Assembly: GCA_019671135.1 (NCBI GenBank) | Contig: JAHRHY010000015.1 | Location: 1,116,001 to 1,180,000 of the forward strand | Reading direction: 5' to 3' | DNA: 64,000 nt | DNA from: Linnemannia hyalina | Lineage: Eukaryota > Mortierellomycota > Mortierellomycetes > Mortierellales > Mortierellaceae | Shown: in pieces, positions 10,031-20,197 of the stretch | Layout: each line of letters opens with the position of its first letter | Position numbering within the stretch: the stretch's first letter is position 1 | The notes under the pieces: model-generated | What the model saw: only the letters and a program-made list of their open reading frames with translations | Database searches by the model: none | What the model was told of the DNA's origin: nothing | Position numbers and translations under genes: made by a program

Positions 10031-11694
10031 TCAAATTCCCGTTGATGGCAACGCGCTGGAGCGACACCTCTGGGAGAGCGAACTAAGACCGACAGCACCC
10101 TTGAATGTCAGATTCGCGGCCACAACTGTGCAATGTGAGAACCCCAGTGCACACAAACTGAGACGGTCTCCTGCCTCGGCATCCAAAATACGCCACACTC
10201 GATTAGACCCATCATTGGAACCAGTGACAAACTCCAAGGGGACCACCAGATTCCATGCTACGCTTGTGACGGCCTCTGAACATCCACTGACAACAGCAAT
10301 ACAGGACCAACTGTCGACCTCGCCTGACCTGAGTCGAACCGTCTTGTCGCGACTGCCAGAGAGAGGATCCACTTACCCATAAGGAGAGTAAGCGACGCTG
10401 TACACCGTATCCGTATGCCCTTCCTGTTTGACATCAGGCTTGTACAACTGCAGCTCCCAGAGCATGACTGAGGAGGAGCCAGTGCCGAGCACGAGTCGCT
10501 GGCCATTTGGTGAGTAGTCCACTGAATGTAGCGTATTCGATAGACACAAATCCTTCAGAGGTTGACGAAGGCCTCTCACTCGGGGATCGAAAAGACGAAG
10601 TTTCGATAGGCACAATAGCAATCTGACCGCAGTCTGGTCTCCGACGGGGGAAAAAAACACGTAAGCCCTCGAACGGTACGGATCGGTCGTCTCAGGCACT
10701 ACTTTGCCTTGATTATCGTATTATCAAGATCCCAGAACTGTGTAAACTCGTTACTGTCGCATGAGATCAACCACCGACCATAGCGCGAGAAACTCATATC
10801 AGCAATTGGGTAGTGGGAAGATCCAAGGAGGACGCGCTCATCAACATCGGTTCGAACTCCCAATCGCCGAATATTCCCATCTTCGCAACCGCTCGCAAAA
10901 CATTGGCCGTTAGGTGATATAGCAACTGAATAAACTTCGGGTCCGGACGGTAATAGAATAGATCTGGAGGCCTGTGAAGGAGTTCCAGCATCCAATGATA
11001 TCTCCCGTAAGTTCAGAGATTATGGATAGACCGTCATGAGACCATGCCATAGTTCGAACCAAGGCGGCAAGTCCTTGCGTGATGGAACTCGACTGTTTGG
11101 TGTTCACCTCCCAGACTCGTATAATCCCGTCCACATCTCCTGAAGCAATTTACAGGCCGTCTAGGGAAAGGAATAGGTGGTGATCATGTCGCTATGACCT
11201 GGCAACCTGGTGATGGGTTGCCCACTCGATGAGTCCCACAGTTGACCGCCCCTCTCCATGCTTAACGAAACAATCATCTCGCCAATTGGAGAAAATACAA
11301 TATCTTGTAGCCAACTGGTATCATCATTGAGAGTAAGACCCGTCTCTCCGGTGATTGCATCTACCAGGCGAATCTCGGAACTGATCAAACCAGCTATGAG
11401 GGCGCACTGCCGTCCGTCTGCTGAATGGACCATACGCGAACCATGAACACGAGGAATGACCCAGTCGACCTCAGGTGTTCCTGTATCCGAATCCCACTCT
11501 CGAATCGTCCCATCGCTGCTGCCCGAGACAAGTCTCCACCCGTCAGCTGAATACGCGACACTCAAAACGGTCGCTCCATGACTGTTCAAGGCAAACAAGC
11601 GCCCTCCTGTCTCCCAGCTCCACAACCGAATCATGCTGTGTTCGCTGATCGACGCGATCTGCTTGCTGCAGGGTGAGAATGCCACAGAGTCCAC
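10031..11694 (-). pseudogene. Decayed WD40-repeat gene
   Basis: Six or more WD40 repeats read on the minus strand in broken frames. The first block (11694-11161) has SVAFSPCSKQIASISEHS-MIRLWSWETG and LVSGSSDGTIREWDSDTG. Further blocks lie at about 11134-10910, 10995-10699 and 10699-10031. Frames change near 11150 and 10950. An in-frame TAA lies at about 10372, inside the sequence SPYG-stop-VDPLSGSRDKTVRLRS, where the repeat clearly continues past the stop. No start codon or N-terminal domain is present: homology begins abruptly at 11694. WD40 arrays of this kind form the C-terminal part of many fungal NACHT/NLR-like and scaffold proteins; which one this was is unknown. An intron could explain one break but not all of them. 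Confidence 0.75.
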
Positions 11695-12247
11695 ACCACC
11701 TCACTGCACCTTTTCACTCGCACGCACACGCATACACACACGCACACAGACACAAAGGTATATAGGGACGGGTCAAATGGAATGTTTATTGTTTGCTTAT
11801 TGTTTGATTACTGATCGATCATCATAAAAAAAAAAAGAATAAGAAGTGATCCAGATACCTAGGACACTTGCCATAGGAGGTGTAGATGTAGTCAGAGTTC
11901 TACCGTTTCCGTAGGCGAGGAGAGACATGCCGAAGATGAGGATGAATATCCGCATGTGTAGCGGAGGTGTTTCGCTGACCTCATGATAAAGAAGGTTGGT
12001 GGCAGCAAAATAAAGGAAAAAAGGAAACACGGGGGAAGAGGTGTCGGGATTAAGGTTGTGATCCTCTTAATCACTTTATCAGTAATTGAGCAGTGCCAGT
12101 CACATCGACGGTCTTCGACAAATCATATTCGCACACAAGAAAGACATAGAAAAGAACAAAAGGACCCCAAGCATGTCTTCTTTCATCTTTTTCTTCTTCT
12201 TCTTCATTCACTCCACACATTCCTTCCACGTCACCAAACACAACACA
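11695..12247. other. Region between WD40 relic and FKBP gene
   Basis: Contains a short CACACA tract near 11725-11755 and the promoter/5' UTR of the FKBP gene (12080-12247, CT-rich). A minus-strand ATG near 11956 starts a signal-peptide-like stretch (MRIFILIFGMSLLAYG), but nothing recognisable follows it, so no gene is called. Confidence 0.4.
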
Positions 12248-12913
12248 ATGCGTTTCTCCGTCGTTGCCATCGCCGCCCTTTTCCTCGCCTCGCACATTTC
12301 CGCTGCAAGAACCGAGCCCACCCAGCTCCAAATTGGTACACGCATCTCTTCCTCTGTCGAACTCTCAATGAGCCCTTTGTTCACCACTTTGCTACCTCAC
12401 ACCATTTTAACTAACCTAAGCTTACCCTTCCAATTGAAAACCTAATAGGAGTGAAGGCAAGGAACCCTAACCCCAACTGCGTCAAGTCCAAGGACGGCGA
12501 TTCGCTCTCAATGGACTACACCGGAACCCTCTGGACCACCGGCGCCCAATTCGACTCTTCTGTGGGTCGTGCTCCCTTTGACTTTACCCTCGGTTCCGGA
12601 CAAGTTATCAAGGGTAAATATACTACTTCTTATGCATTCTGGAGAGCAACCACTTCTATTTTTGTTGAGTATACCATGTTCGTAGAAAACATGTTAACTC
12701 ACACCTCATTTTCCTCCTCCTGTTAATGTATCTAAAATAGGATGGGACTTGGGATTGCGTGGAATGTGCGTGGGGGAGAAACGCAAGTTGGCGATCCCCC
12801 CTCACTTGGCTTATGGCGAGCGTAGCATGGGCGCCTCCATCCCCGCCAACTCAGCCCTCGTCTTTGAGGTCGAGCTCTTGAAGATCAACGGACAGGGCAA
12901 GGACGAACTGTAA
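12248..12913 (+). CDS. FKBP-type peptidyl-prolyl isomerase of the ER (FKBP2-like)
   Basis: Exons 12248-12335, 12449-12613 and 12741-12913 give about 141 aa, the usual size of FKBP2/FKB2. Residues 1-19 are a signal peptide ([19 protein letters not shown]). The FKBP fold follows, with the active-site residues of the family: [54 protein letters not shown] and a final VFEVELLKI strand. It catalyses cis-trans isomerisation of Xaa-Pro bonds in secretory proteins and is the likely target of FK506-type drugs. The last four residues are KDEL, an ER retrieval signal read directly from the sequence. The gene converges on the FRG1 homologue 175 bp away. Both introns have GT-AG ends and keep the G-W-D and G-V joins of the fold. 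Confidence 0.95.
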
Positions 12914-12963
12914 ACACCTCTGCGACACACATTCCAGCAGTCTTCTCCCTTGTAACCTTTTGT

Positions 12964-12969
12964 AATAAA
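12964..12969 (+). terminator. Polyadenylation signal of the FKBP gene
   Basis: AATAAA 51 bp after the stop codon, followed by a T-rich stretch. Confidence 0.5.
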
Positions 12970-13088
12970 ATCCACTCCGCTCTTTTTCACAACTCTCCCT
13001 TGCTCCATGTGTATTTTTCCCTGACCCCCTTTTTTGTTGATTTTGCTTTCTTTTATTGTCGCCGTGTCGTGGGAGTGCAATGAAGGGT

Positions 13089-14304
13089 TTACTTGCAGTA
13101 GCGATCTGACTTGACTTTCTCACGACGATCCAGCAATGCTTCTGAGAACCGTCCTTCCTTCTTGGCCTTGTTGAGCTCCTTGACTGATTCATTCGACACG
13201 ATGACTCGTCCATGATTCCATGTCTGGAACTTGCGGCTATTAGAGAAAGGTTGACCAAAATTTGATTAGTTCTTGCCCTTCTCTTTCTTGTCACCCGTCG
13301 CAGTGAAACATGCGTGAAATACGTAGAAGAAAAGTTACCTCTGGTCTAACTCATAGTCCTTGGTGACGATTTTGACCTCTCCCCCAGCCTTCTTGGCCTT
13401 TTTCCTGAACCGAGCCTGGATCTTTGCCCGAAAGATCTCACAGAACCCAATCGTTTCCGAATCCGCCCTGATCTGAATCCCTCCTCCTGCTCCCTTCCCA
13501 GTATCGGCAGCAACCTCATCAACACTCAAGAACTTTCCGTAATGATTCTGGAACGCAATCCCGCCTTCCTCCTCGTCTGCTTTCAAAATCGCCGTCCATT
13601 CCTCCTGCATCCCAATAGCCTCTGTATGGGCAGTGACGATCCCGAATTTGTCTGAACTGAGGTACTTCCCGTTGTACGCTTTGAGAGTGAGGCGGTCTGA
13701 ATCGGGGATCATGGTTGCTACCACGACTTGGTGTACTGCTGTTGGCTCTGCTGTGTCAAAGTTCACTGGTCCTCCTGTGTGTTTCCTACGAGGATCTTCG
13801 TCGTCAGAGTCCTGTGATGGGGGTTGGAGAGTGGACATGTTGATTTTTGACTTGTCGTCGATGGTTAGGCAGGATGGGGGCTCGGATGCGAATGTGAGGA
13901 AGAGCGGGCCGCCTAGATCTGTCAACGCCCTTACGGGAACCCAGCCTAAGAAGATAATGAAAGTGCAAAGGTTAATATTAGCGGGCAAAGGTGCTAAAGT
14001 GTGACAATGCATAGCTGGATGAGTCGGCAGTGTGAAGCATACCTTCGGCATTATCGTTGGTCTCCTTGTTGTCTTCGCCATCGTCCTCTGCCTTTCTCTT
14101 CTTCTTCTTGCTAATTAGTCACAGAGACATGCAATGAGGGTTGATTAGCTCCATGGAAGTCTCTCGTTGGTCGTTGTGGATTCTTAATTGTGATTCCTTT
14201 TTTGCTTGGAGTGAGTGTTCCTTTAGCTTGAAAGTGTAACCATACGTTTTAGTTTCTCCCTTGAAGCTGAGTTTCTTCTTCTTGACGTTGTACTCGTCCG
14301 GCAT
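13089..14304 (-). CDS. FRG1: FRG1 family nuclear protein
   Basis: Four exons on the minus strand: 14304-14246, 14110-14043, 13945-13339 and 13236-13089, giving about 293 aa. Human FRG1 is 258 aa. The family pattern is clear: a short N-terminal beta strand with lysines (KKKKLSFKGE), a basic acidic-tailed stretch (TKKKKRKAEDDGED), then the beta-trefoil FRG1 domain. The domain includes LKAYNGKYLSSD, AIGMQEEWTAI, FQNHYGKFLSVDE and ETIGFCEIFRAKIQ. The C-terminus EALLDRREKVKSDRYCK is the family hallmark (human ends LLDRRAKLKADRYCK). FRG1 proteins are nuclear/nucleolar, found with spliceosomal C complexes, and bind RNA and actin. A fungal-specific insertion (QPPSQDSDDEDPRRKHTGG) sits early in the trefoil. 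Confidence 0.93.
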
Positions 14305-14429
14305 GGTAATTTCTTCCTGTGTGTGTTGGTCTGGTGTCAAGGAATCTCATAACGACCGAGCCCTGTAGAACTCTTTTATGCTCGTTAGAAAGGCGATCAT
14401 ATATCATCCCTTAGAGTCACGTGCCGAAT

Positions 14430-15325
14430 TCTGCGGAATGAGTGCATGTACAGCACTCTTATTGTTTGGACTACAATCACCCTTCAATTTCAGAGCCCTT
14501 CCTTTCCCATCCGCCACATCGCCGCCTCCGACCCCGAAAACAACTCGATGAAAATCCCGACAATGTGTTCTCCAGCGAGGTCAATGACGATCCCAACGAC
14601 GCTATCCTCTCGTACCACCTCCAGCACACGACCGCAATCGAGTCATGAAAGATCATTTATCACACACACTCTTCTATTCTCATCTTTTACGTTGACACAA
14701 CACCGCGGCAGGCCGAAGTGCTAACCTCAGGGCTAATGAGATCCCTGACGATCAAGCAAAGGAGGTTGAGGAGGAGACACAAGACATACAGGAGCTAGAT
14801 GCGGAAGACTCTGGTGGAGACTCCGACGAAGAACAGGGAGCTCAGAATCAGGATGCTGCTGAGACTGGTAGCCAAGTCGGACATGGAAACGACAGTCAAA
14901 ATCAAGAGGCGGAGGACGATTTGAAGGAGGAAGGTGAGAAGGATGGAGAGGATGATGATGCAGATGCAGATGCAGATGCTGAAGACAATGAGATGAAAGG
15001 ACCTGTCAGACCCATCATTGCCCCCAGCAATAACCTTTGTCCCGCCCGAGCTCAATGTGACAGTATCATGGACTGTCTCTGCTTCGCCACCTGCAGGACT
15101 CGAAAATACCCAAAAGTTAAAGGAGCCCACTCTTTCGATGAGGGTATGTGGACGCGCGCTGAGCTCCACGGTCTTTTGGCGGTGATGCCGGCGTTGGGGA
15201 ACCTTACCCTTTCTCCCTTGTCAGCGTTCGAGCACTTGGGGGTTTTGGATGGATTCACAAGCTTGGCAAGGCACAAATATTTGCCAACCAGCCTTAAAAT
15301 CATATCAAAAATCAAACAAAAATGA
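14430..15325 (+). pseudogene. F-box/LRR family copy A, truncated and internally deleted
   Basis: A broken relative of the intact F-box gene at 21093-22796. It starts within the motif region after the F-box (YSTLIVWTTITLQFQ) only 125 bp from the FRG1 start, so the F-box itself is lost. The block NPDNVFSSEVNDDPNDAILSYHL follows, then the acidic linker (DADADADAEDNEMKG at about 14955-15003). The central LRR-like part of the intact gene is missing: the copy jumps to the last repeat (FDEGMWTRAELHGLLAVMPALGNLTLSPLSAFEHLGVL). The frame changes at least twice. The end at about 15325 matches the 3' flank of the intact gene (TTAAAATCATATCAAAA). Confidence 0.7.
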
Positions 15326-15381
15326 AATGTGGCGATAGTAGGACTCTGCTTGGTATACTTGCTCGCTTGAGTGGCCAACAA

Positions 15382-15383
<2 letters not shown>

Positions 15384-15417
<34 letters not shown>
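15384..15417. repeat. (GT)17 microsatellite
   Basis: Uninterrupted GT dinucleotide run just after the F-box relic A. The corresponding place in duplication copy 2 lacks it. Confidence 0.9.
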
Positions 15418-15418
<1 letters not shown>

Positions 15419-16041
15419 ACGGTATCAATTGCAAACAAGGATGGCTGTCATCGCCATGTTCAGACCCAACGATTTGACCCAAAGATGGTCGATTTGTGCT
15501 TTCAAATCGCATCGTCCCGGTCAATTATCTCTTCTTCCTTCCCATTCTTCTCGTCACCTTATTCATTCGTAACGTGTCGATGGCTGTGGTGACTCGTGGC
15601 AGTGGTCACCGAGCAAGACTATAATCAGAAATCAAAAATGCAAATCAAAATGCTGTGATATGCTCGAGTAGGACTGATCGACACTGAGACTATTAAGGAT
15701 ATTAAGTCGCTGATGGCGATTGTGATGACTTCTTGATCCTCACTGTGACAGGCACACTGCTACAAACACATGGTCACACCATGCACCATAGTCCAGAAAG
15801 CAACTTTTCGGATTTACTCACTTCACCAAGGTATCTCCTACTATTGTTTTTCTCCTGTTGTTCCTTTTAATTTCTCAGACGTCATCCCTTCTCCGTTCAG
15901 CCACTCTCCTCTTCATTCAGCTTCTTTCTCTTCTCTCTTGCATCTACTTTCTTTCTCCTCTCCTTCTCTATTCTTGATTCCCATTCTCATTCTCATTCTC
16001 CCCTCCCCTCCATCCTTCCCTCTCATATTACACTCTCTTTC

Positions 16042-16530
16042 TTGTTCACCTTCGCTCACATTCTCTTACTTGTACCCTTTACACCTCTCCCGCTCTCTCG
16101 TTCATTGTCAGTCGCGACACGATGTCCCCTCATTCGACACTCCGTCCTGACTAATCAAGGAAACAGAGCAGGAAAGTACTCAATCGTTCATTCATTCTCC
16201 TTCCTTCATCATGGTGCTCTATCCAATTTCCCCCAAATCCCTCCCGATACTATTATTGTCCAGAATGCAGCGCAACGTCATTCTTCTATTCTAGTGGATG
16301 AGAACGCCTCTTTGAGGGCTCGTTTGCTTGAAAATATCAGTGTTTCCTGGCTTCTTTCTCACATTCTTGTGCAGAATGGGTCAACTGTCGGTGTGAAAGT
16401 GAGGTCTACCTGTGGATGTTTGGCACGTCCACTTACTGAAATCCATTACATTGTGGTTGGCTTGCCCATGAGTGTCCTGGAGAGGCTTCATAGAGGACGA
16501 TTCCTGACGCCGATGTACATTGAACAATGA
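16042..16530 (+). other. Duplicated open frame of unknown nature
   Basis: An open frame whose C-terminal 125 codons (from LTNQGNRAGKYS) have a close match in duplication copy 2 at about 28644-28880. There the frame breaks after ARLL. The shared peptide includes IPPDTIIVQNAAQRHS and DENASLRARLL. It resembles nothing I recognise. The upstream part is CT-rich low-complexity sequence. In copy 1 the reading ends in TGA after PMYIEQ, and that end sequence is also present in the inverted third copy. It may be a gene end, or part of an unrecognised repeat. Confidence 0.3.
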
Positions 16531-17105
16531 TCGTGAGTGAGGCAAATTGAGTCGACTTGCCAGCCAAGGCTGACTGACTCAATGGCTGTTGTCAGCATGA
16601 GGGGTGGGCGTGGGTGGCATCAAGGCCCTGGCGGAGTGCAGGTGTTTGTTTGTCTATTGTGTCTTTCAGCGTCATTAACCCTAGCCTTGTTTTCCTTTTT
16701 TTTAATGGCAACTGGATAAGAACTTTCGTCTAGATTCGTAACTCTGGAGCGAAAGGATGACCAGGACAGCAAGGAGCTATGTTACTCTTTCCGACTGGTG
16801 CAATGGTTTGTAGAAGGAAAGGGGAGAAGCGGGCGTGGTGGTCTCTAGTAGTCAGTGTGTGTGTGTGTGTGTGTTTGTCATTGATGAGAGTTCAGTGACT
16901 GTTGACAGGCGAAGAAAGACGGTCATGACGAACTAGAAGGTATGCGAATTGGAGATGGCCAACGTCTATATCAGCAATAACACCATCGAAGCATTGTTTG
17001 ACAACGTGTAAAATTGTAGCTCAATAAATAAGCATTAATACATCAGGCTCATGATGACCACTCGAGACAAATGCATTGGTTAAGGAATTGGGAGCAAGGG
17101 TATCT

Positions 17106-17800
17106 TTCCTATGGGCCGATGCCTGTCTCTTATTTATTCGCGCTCCACAACTCTATTTCCTTTATCTCTCTTTCTTTTTCACTCATACCCACGACACCAT
17201 CGCCACTACAAGAATAGGACCATTACCTCCATCGCAATGCCGCTACCAGGACCACCACCACCATATCCGCCATTACCCCCGAGCTTCTTCTTATCCTGGA
17301 ATGACCATGCGCCACCATCACTTCAAGTAATTGTGTCGGCCTACTCATTAAGCACGGCCGGTGCGCCAGACAAGTGGAAATGACGGGGGCTGCCAGGTGC
17401 ATCTTTTCGAGTTTATTTTCTCCATTACTTTATGTTCCGCTGTTGCTCTTTTTTCACGCTTCCCTTTATCCCTCACCTTTCCCCGCTTTGACATAACCAT
17501 CACCATTATTATCCTCACCTTCATCAGCAACCACTGACCTCTCTCATTCAGCTTCAGTTCATCTTGTGTTTCATTCGTCTTCCATCCTCATTTGGAATCA
17601 ACCCCTGGGCAGCAAAAAGAGCGAATGCGCATCTCTCCTTTTTTCCTTCACGATGAAAAGGCGCATGAACCCTGTGTAACAATGACACAAACTAACAACT
17701 ACATATGTGTTTTTGTGTCCTATAAACTTGTTCAGCCCATTGCCATTGCACCGTACCACATTCGCACTCGGAACTCATCAACGCCCACCGACCCACCAAC
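17106..17800. other. Spacer after duplication copy 1
   Basis: CT-rich and low in informative features. A Pro-rich frame (about 17237-17383, MPLPGPPPPYPPLPP...) ends without a partner exon. No gene supported. Confidence 0.4.
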
Positions 17801-17949
17801 CCCCTCGAGCCTCTCAAAGGTAAAAATGCACGGCAAGCTCTCATTTTCTTCAGTGAAGCAAGCTCAATAGAAGGGGCGTCCGGGCTGTCGATTCCGCGTG
17901 GACTTGGAATAAAATGTACTCCTCGATATGCGGTCAGAGACCGTCCAAG

Positions 17950-18828
17950 GACCGATTCCAGCGATGACCATACTCGGTCAGTGCCCTCTCCTCCGAGAGC
18001 TGCACTTTCCTCCAAGCAAACAAATCGACGAAATGGAAGGATTCGAGGATATGTTGATTGCGATGGAGAGTTGACCTCGTACAATATGGCCTGGGAGCAG
18101 CAAGTGGAAGTGTTGATGGTTGGAGCCACCGAACTGTTGGAGATCACGACACAGGCGGGACGAGAACCACAGGCAGCTCAGGAAGTGCAGATGACTGTGG
18201 ATGCACAGGATGCACAAGAACAAGAGGAGGGAGCAGGTGAAACAGTCGCTGCCGATGGAGTCACCTAGACTTTGGTGGTGGACTTGAGCGAGGGAATCGC
18301 ATTGCCTATGCTGAAAGAGTTGGATGTCAGTGCGATCCATCTCGCACCTGAGGGACGAGCTCGCTCTTTTTTCAGAGAAACGCGCTGGAGATGGTCAATC
18401 TGCTAGACAATGTATTTGTGCTCCCGGAATTGATCACAGTCTGGGATGGCGGTGCCAAAACCTCACAATACTAGGAATGACCATCTCTGTCCAGGAAGAC
18501 AGTGATGAGGCGAATGTGACACAAACCTTTTTTACCATCATCTCGGCACATTACCCTATTAGAAGTTTCTTGACCTGACCTGCATGCGTTTTGAGAAGTC
18601 AGAGGCCGGAGGACTGAGAGGGCTCGCAGGGGTAACCAAACTCACGGATTTAGGCCTTCAAGACAATGGGACACATGCACTGGGGGAGATATCCTTAGAT
18701 TGATGGATTCTACGCCTGCGCTGGATTATCTCGACCTTTCACCTCGTTCCCTCATCGACGATCGCAAGGGAATGCTCGAGGTGCTGGTTGAGCCCGACAA
18801 TGCACATGTTCTCGCTGATGGCGAGTAA
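17950..18828 (+). pseudogene. F-box/LRR family copy B, decayed
   Basis: Recognisable pieces of the same family in changing frames. There is TSYNMAWEQQVEVLMVGATELLEITTQ (about 18073-18160), an acidic Gln-rich linker, then LPMLKELDVSAIHLAPEGRA just after an in-frame TAG at about 18266. This corresponds to MPKLKELEVTASALTLDQEER in the intact gene. The final LRR (TKLTDLGLQDNGTH), then after a frameshift LRLMDSTPALDYLDLSP and VLVEPDNAHVLADGE, ends at TAA 18826-18828. The stop and frameshifts show it is not functional as read. The 5' part with the F-box could not be identified. Confidence 0.6.
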
Positions 18829-19574
18829 ACCTCTGGCTGTCTTTCGTTCCACTTTTTATCTTTTCATGTATTTTTTTTACCTGAATAAAGCAACCTCCGT
18901 TCAGGGTGGATGACATTGGATTGTGATGTGATGGGTCATAATAGACTCATGTTTTTCTTGCAAGTACACCCAAGTCATCAAGGTATCCTGCTTGCTTGAA
19001 GTAAAACTATTGAGATCGCGGGCAGTGATGGCGATAGTCTCTGAGTCTAAGTCAGTGTCGTTTCTTTTCTTTAGGAGATATCAACCAAAGAGACCGTCGA
19101 CCATGGTCGATCGACTTCCATTTGCTTTTTTTTTTTGCATCATCCTATGTTATTATCTGCTCTCGTGCTCTGTATTGTTTTTTCCCTTTTTTTCTCTGTC
19201 CATCTCCTTCATTGCCAAGCGCTGACAACACCAAAAAAATAATAATTCTGGTGGTTGTGGGCCCAGAAATCAAACGTCCAATAATAAGACTTTTCTTTTC
19301 TCACCCGTTACCTTTTCTCACCCGTTACCTTTTCTCACCTCATCGCTTCTTCCCTTCCGACTTCATTCCAAGTTCATCTCACCTCTTCCAGCCGACAACA
19401 ACATCGTCACTCTCACCACCAACCCACACACGTTCATTCAACATCCTTCCTCCTCCGCACTTTTACATTATTTCTTCCGTCGCAATACCGTAATACTTCT
19501 TCCGGTCGCGTCAGGAGGCCATGACAACAAGGCGCACCTGTCCGCAGTGAGCTCAAGTTGGTCAAGTTTTGAGC
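18829..19574. other. Spacer with a short tandem repeat
   Basis: No gene supported. At about 19298-19342 the unit CTTTTCTCACCCGTTAC is repeated in tandem about 2.5 times. Confidence 0.4.
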
Positions 19575-19829
19575 CGCAAGTCTACGTCAATGTCAAGCGA
19601 GGAGCGGTTTACACTCTCAATGGAAAGGCCATCCTCACTCCTAACAACCATGGAGCCATCCAACGATGGACGTCTTTGACAGGAGCGTTTGAAGGTTTTT
19701 TGATCGAACTCCCTAATTCGTCGTCCTCCTCTAGTACCTAGGCATATTCTCGGCAAGGAAACCGGTTGGCCCACTCGCCACTTTCGACAGCAGGAAACAC
19801 ATACCATGACCAAGCATGTCCTGAACACC
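19575..19829 (+). pseudogene. WD40-type relic
   Basis: The reading GAVYTLNGKAILTPNNHGAIQRWTSLTGAFEGFL is a degenerate WD40 blade (strand, turn, 'W.S.TG'). After a TAG at 19740 it continues as AYSRQGNRLAHS, then DQACPEHQSG. The region near 19750-19815 has a counterpart, in reverse orientation relative to the flanking duplication, at about 29970-30010. No start codon or complete propeller. Confidence 0.45.
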
Positions 19830-19837
19830 AGTCGGGG

Positions 19838-20165
19838 TAAAGTAACATAGTTCCTTGCAGTCCTGGTCGTCCTTTCGCTCCGGAGTTACGAATCTAGACG
19901 AAAGTTCTTATTCAGTCACCATTAAAAAAAAGGAAAACAGACTAGGGTCAATGACTCTGAAAGATACAATAGACAAATAAACACCTGCACTCCGCCATGG
20001 CCTTGATGCCACCCACTCCCACCCCTCATGCTGACTACAGCGATTGAGTCAGTCAGCCTTGGCCAGCAAGCCGAATCAATTTGCCTCACTCATGATCATT
20101 GTTCAATGTACATCGGCATCAGGAATCGTCCTATATGAAGCCTCTCCAGGACACCCATGGTCGTG
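19838..20165 (-). repeat. Inverted third copy of the duplication tail
   Basis: Reverse complement of 16470-16800 and 28970-29305, including TGTCCTGGAGAGGCTTCAT, the MRQIES-type block and AACTTTCGTCTAGATTCGTAA. The match stops at CCGACTG, where the WD40 relic begins. On the other side it meets the 3' flank of the intact F-box gene, from which it is separated only by the LINE insertion. The 1-kb CT-rich block present in copies 1 and 2 is absent here. Confidence 0.8.
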
Positions 20166-20197
20166 GATTTCATTTTGATATGATTTTAGGGTTGGTT

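Larger units (their letters stand above)
14430..17105 (+). repeat. Segmental duplication, copy 1
   Basis: Matches 27225-29640 in the same orientation over most of its length. Order in both: F-box/LRR relic, about 1 kb of flank with CT-rich sequence, a conserved open frame, a block with the reading MRQIES..., a GT-rich tract, then a short tail ending GGAATTGGGAGCA. Substitutions and small indels are frequent, so the event is not recent. The last part (16470-16800) has a third, inverted copy at 19838-20165. Confidence 0.8.

Noticed and set aside
10840..11060. TTCGAAC-type sequences as tRNA T-arms
   Set aside because: They lie in WD40 coding relics, and no cloverleaf could be drawn around them. 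No tRNA was found in the window.
15384..15417. GT repeat as a recombination signal for the duplication
   Set aside because: It is absent from the matching place in the other duplicate, so it does not mark a shared border.
17111..17383. Pro-rich open frame as a gene
   Set aside because: No splice partner, no family, and it lies in spacer between relics.
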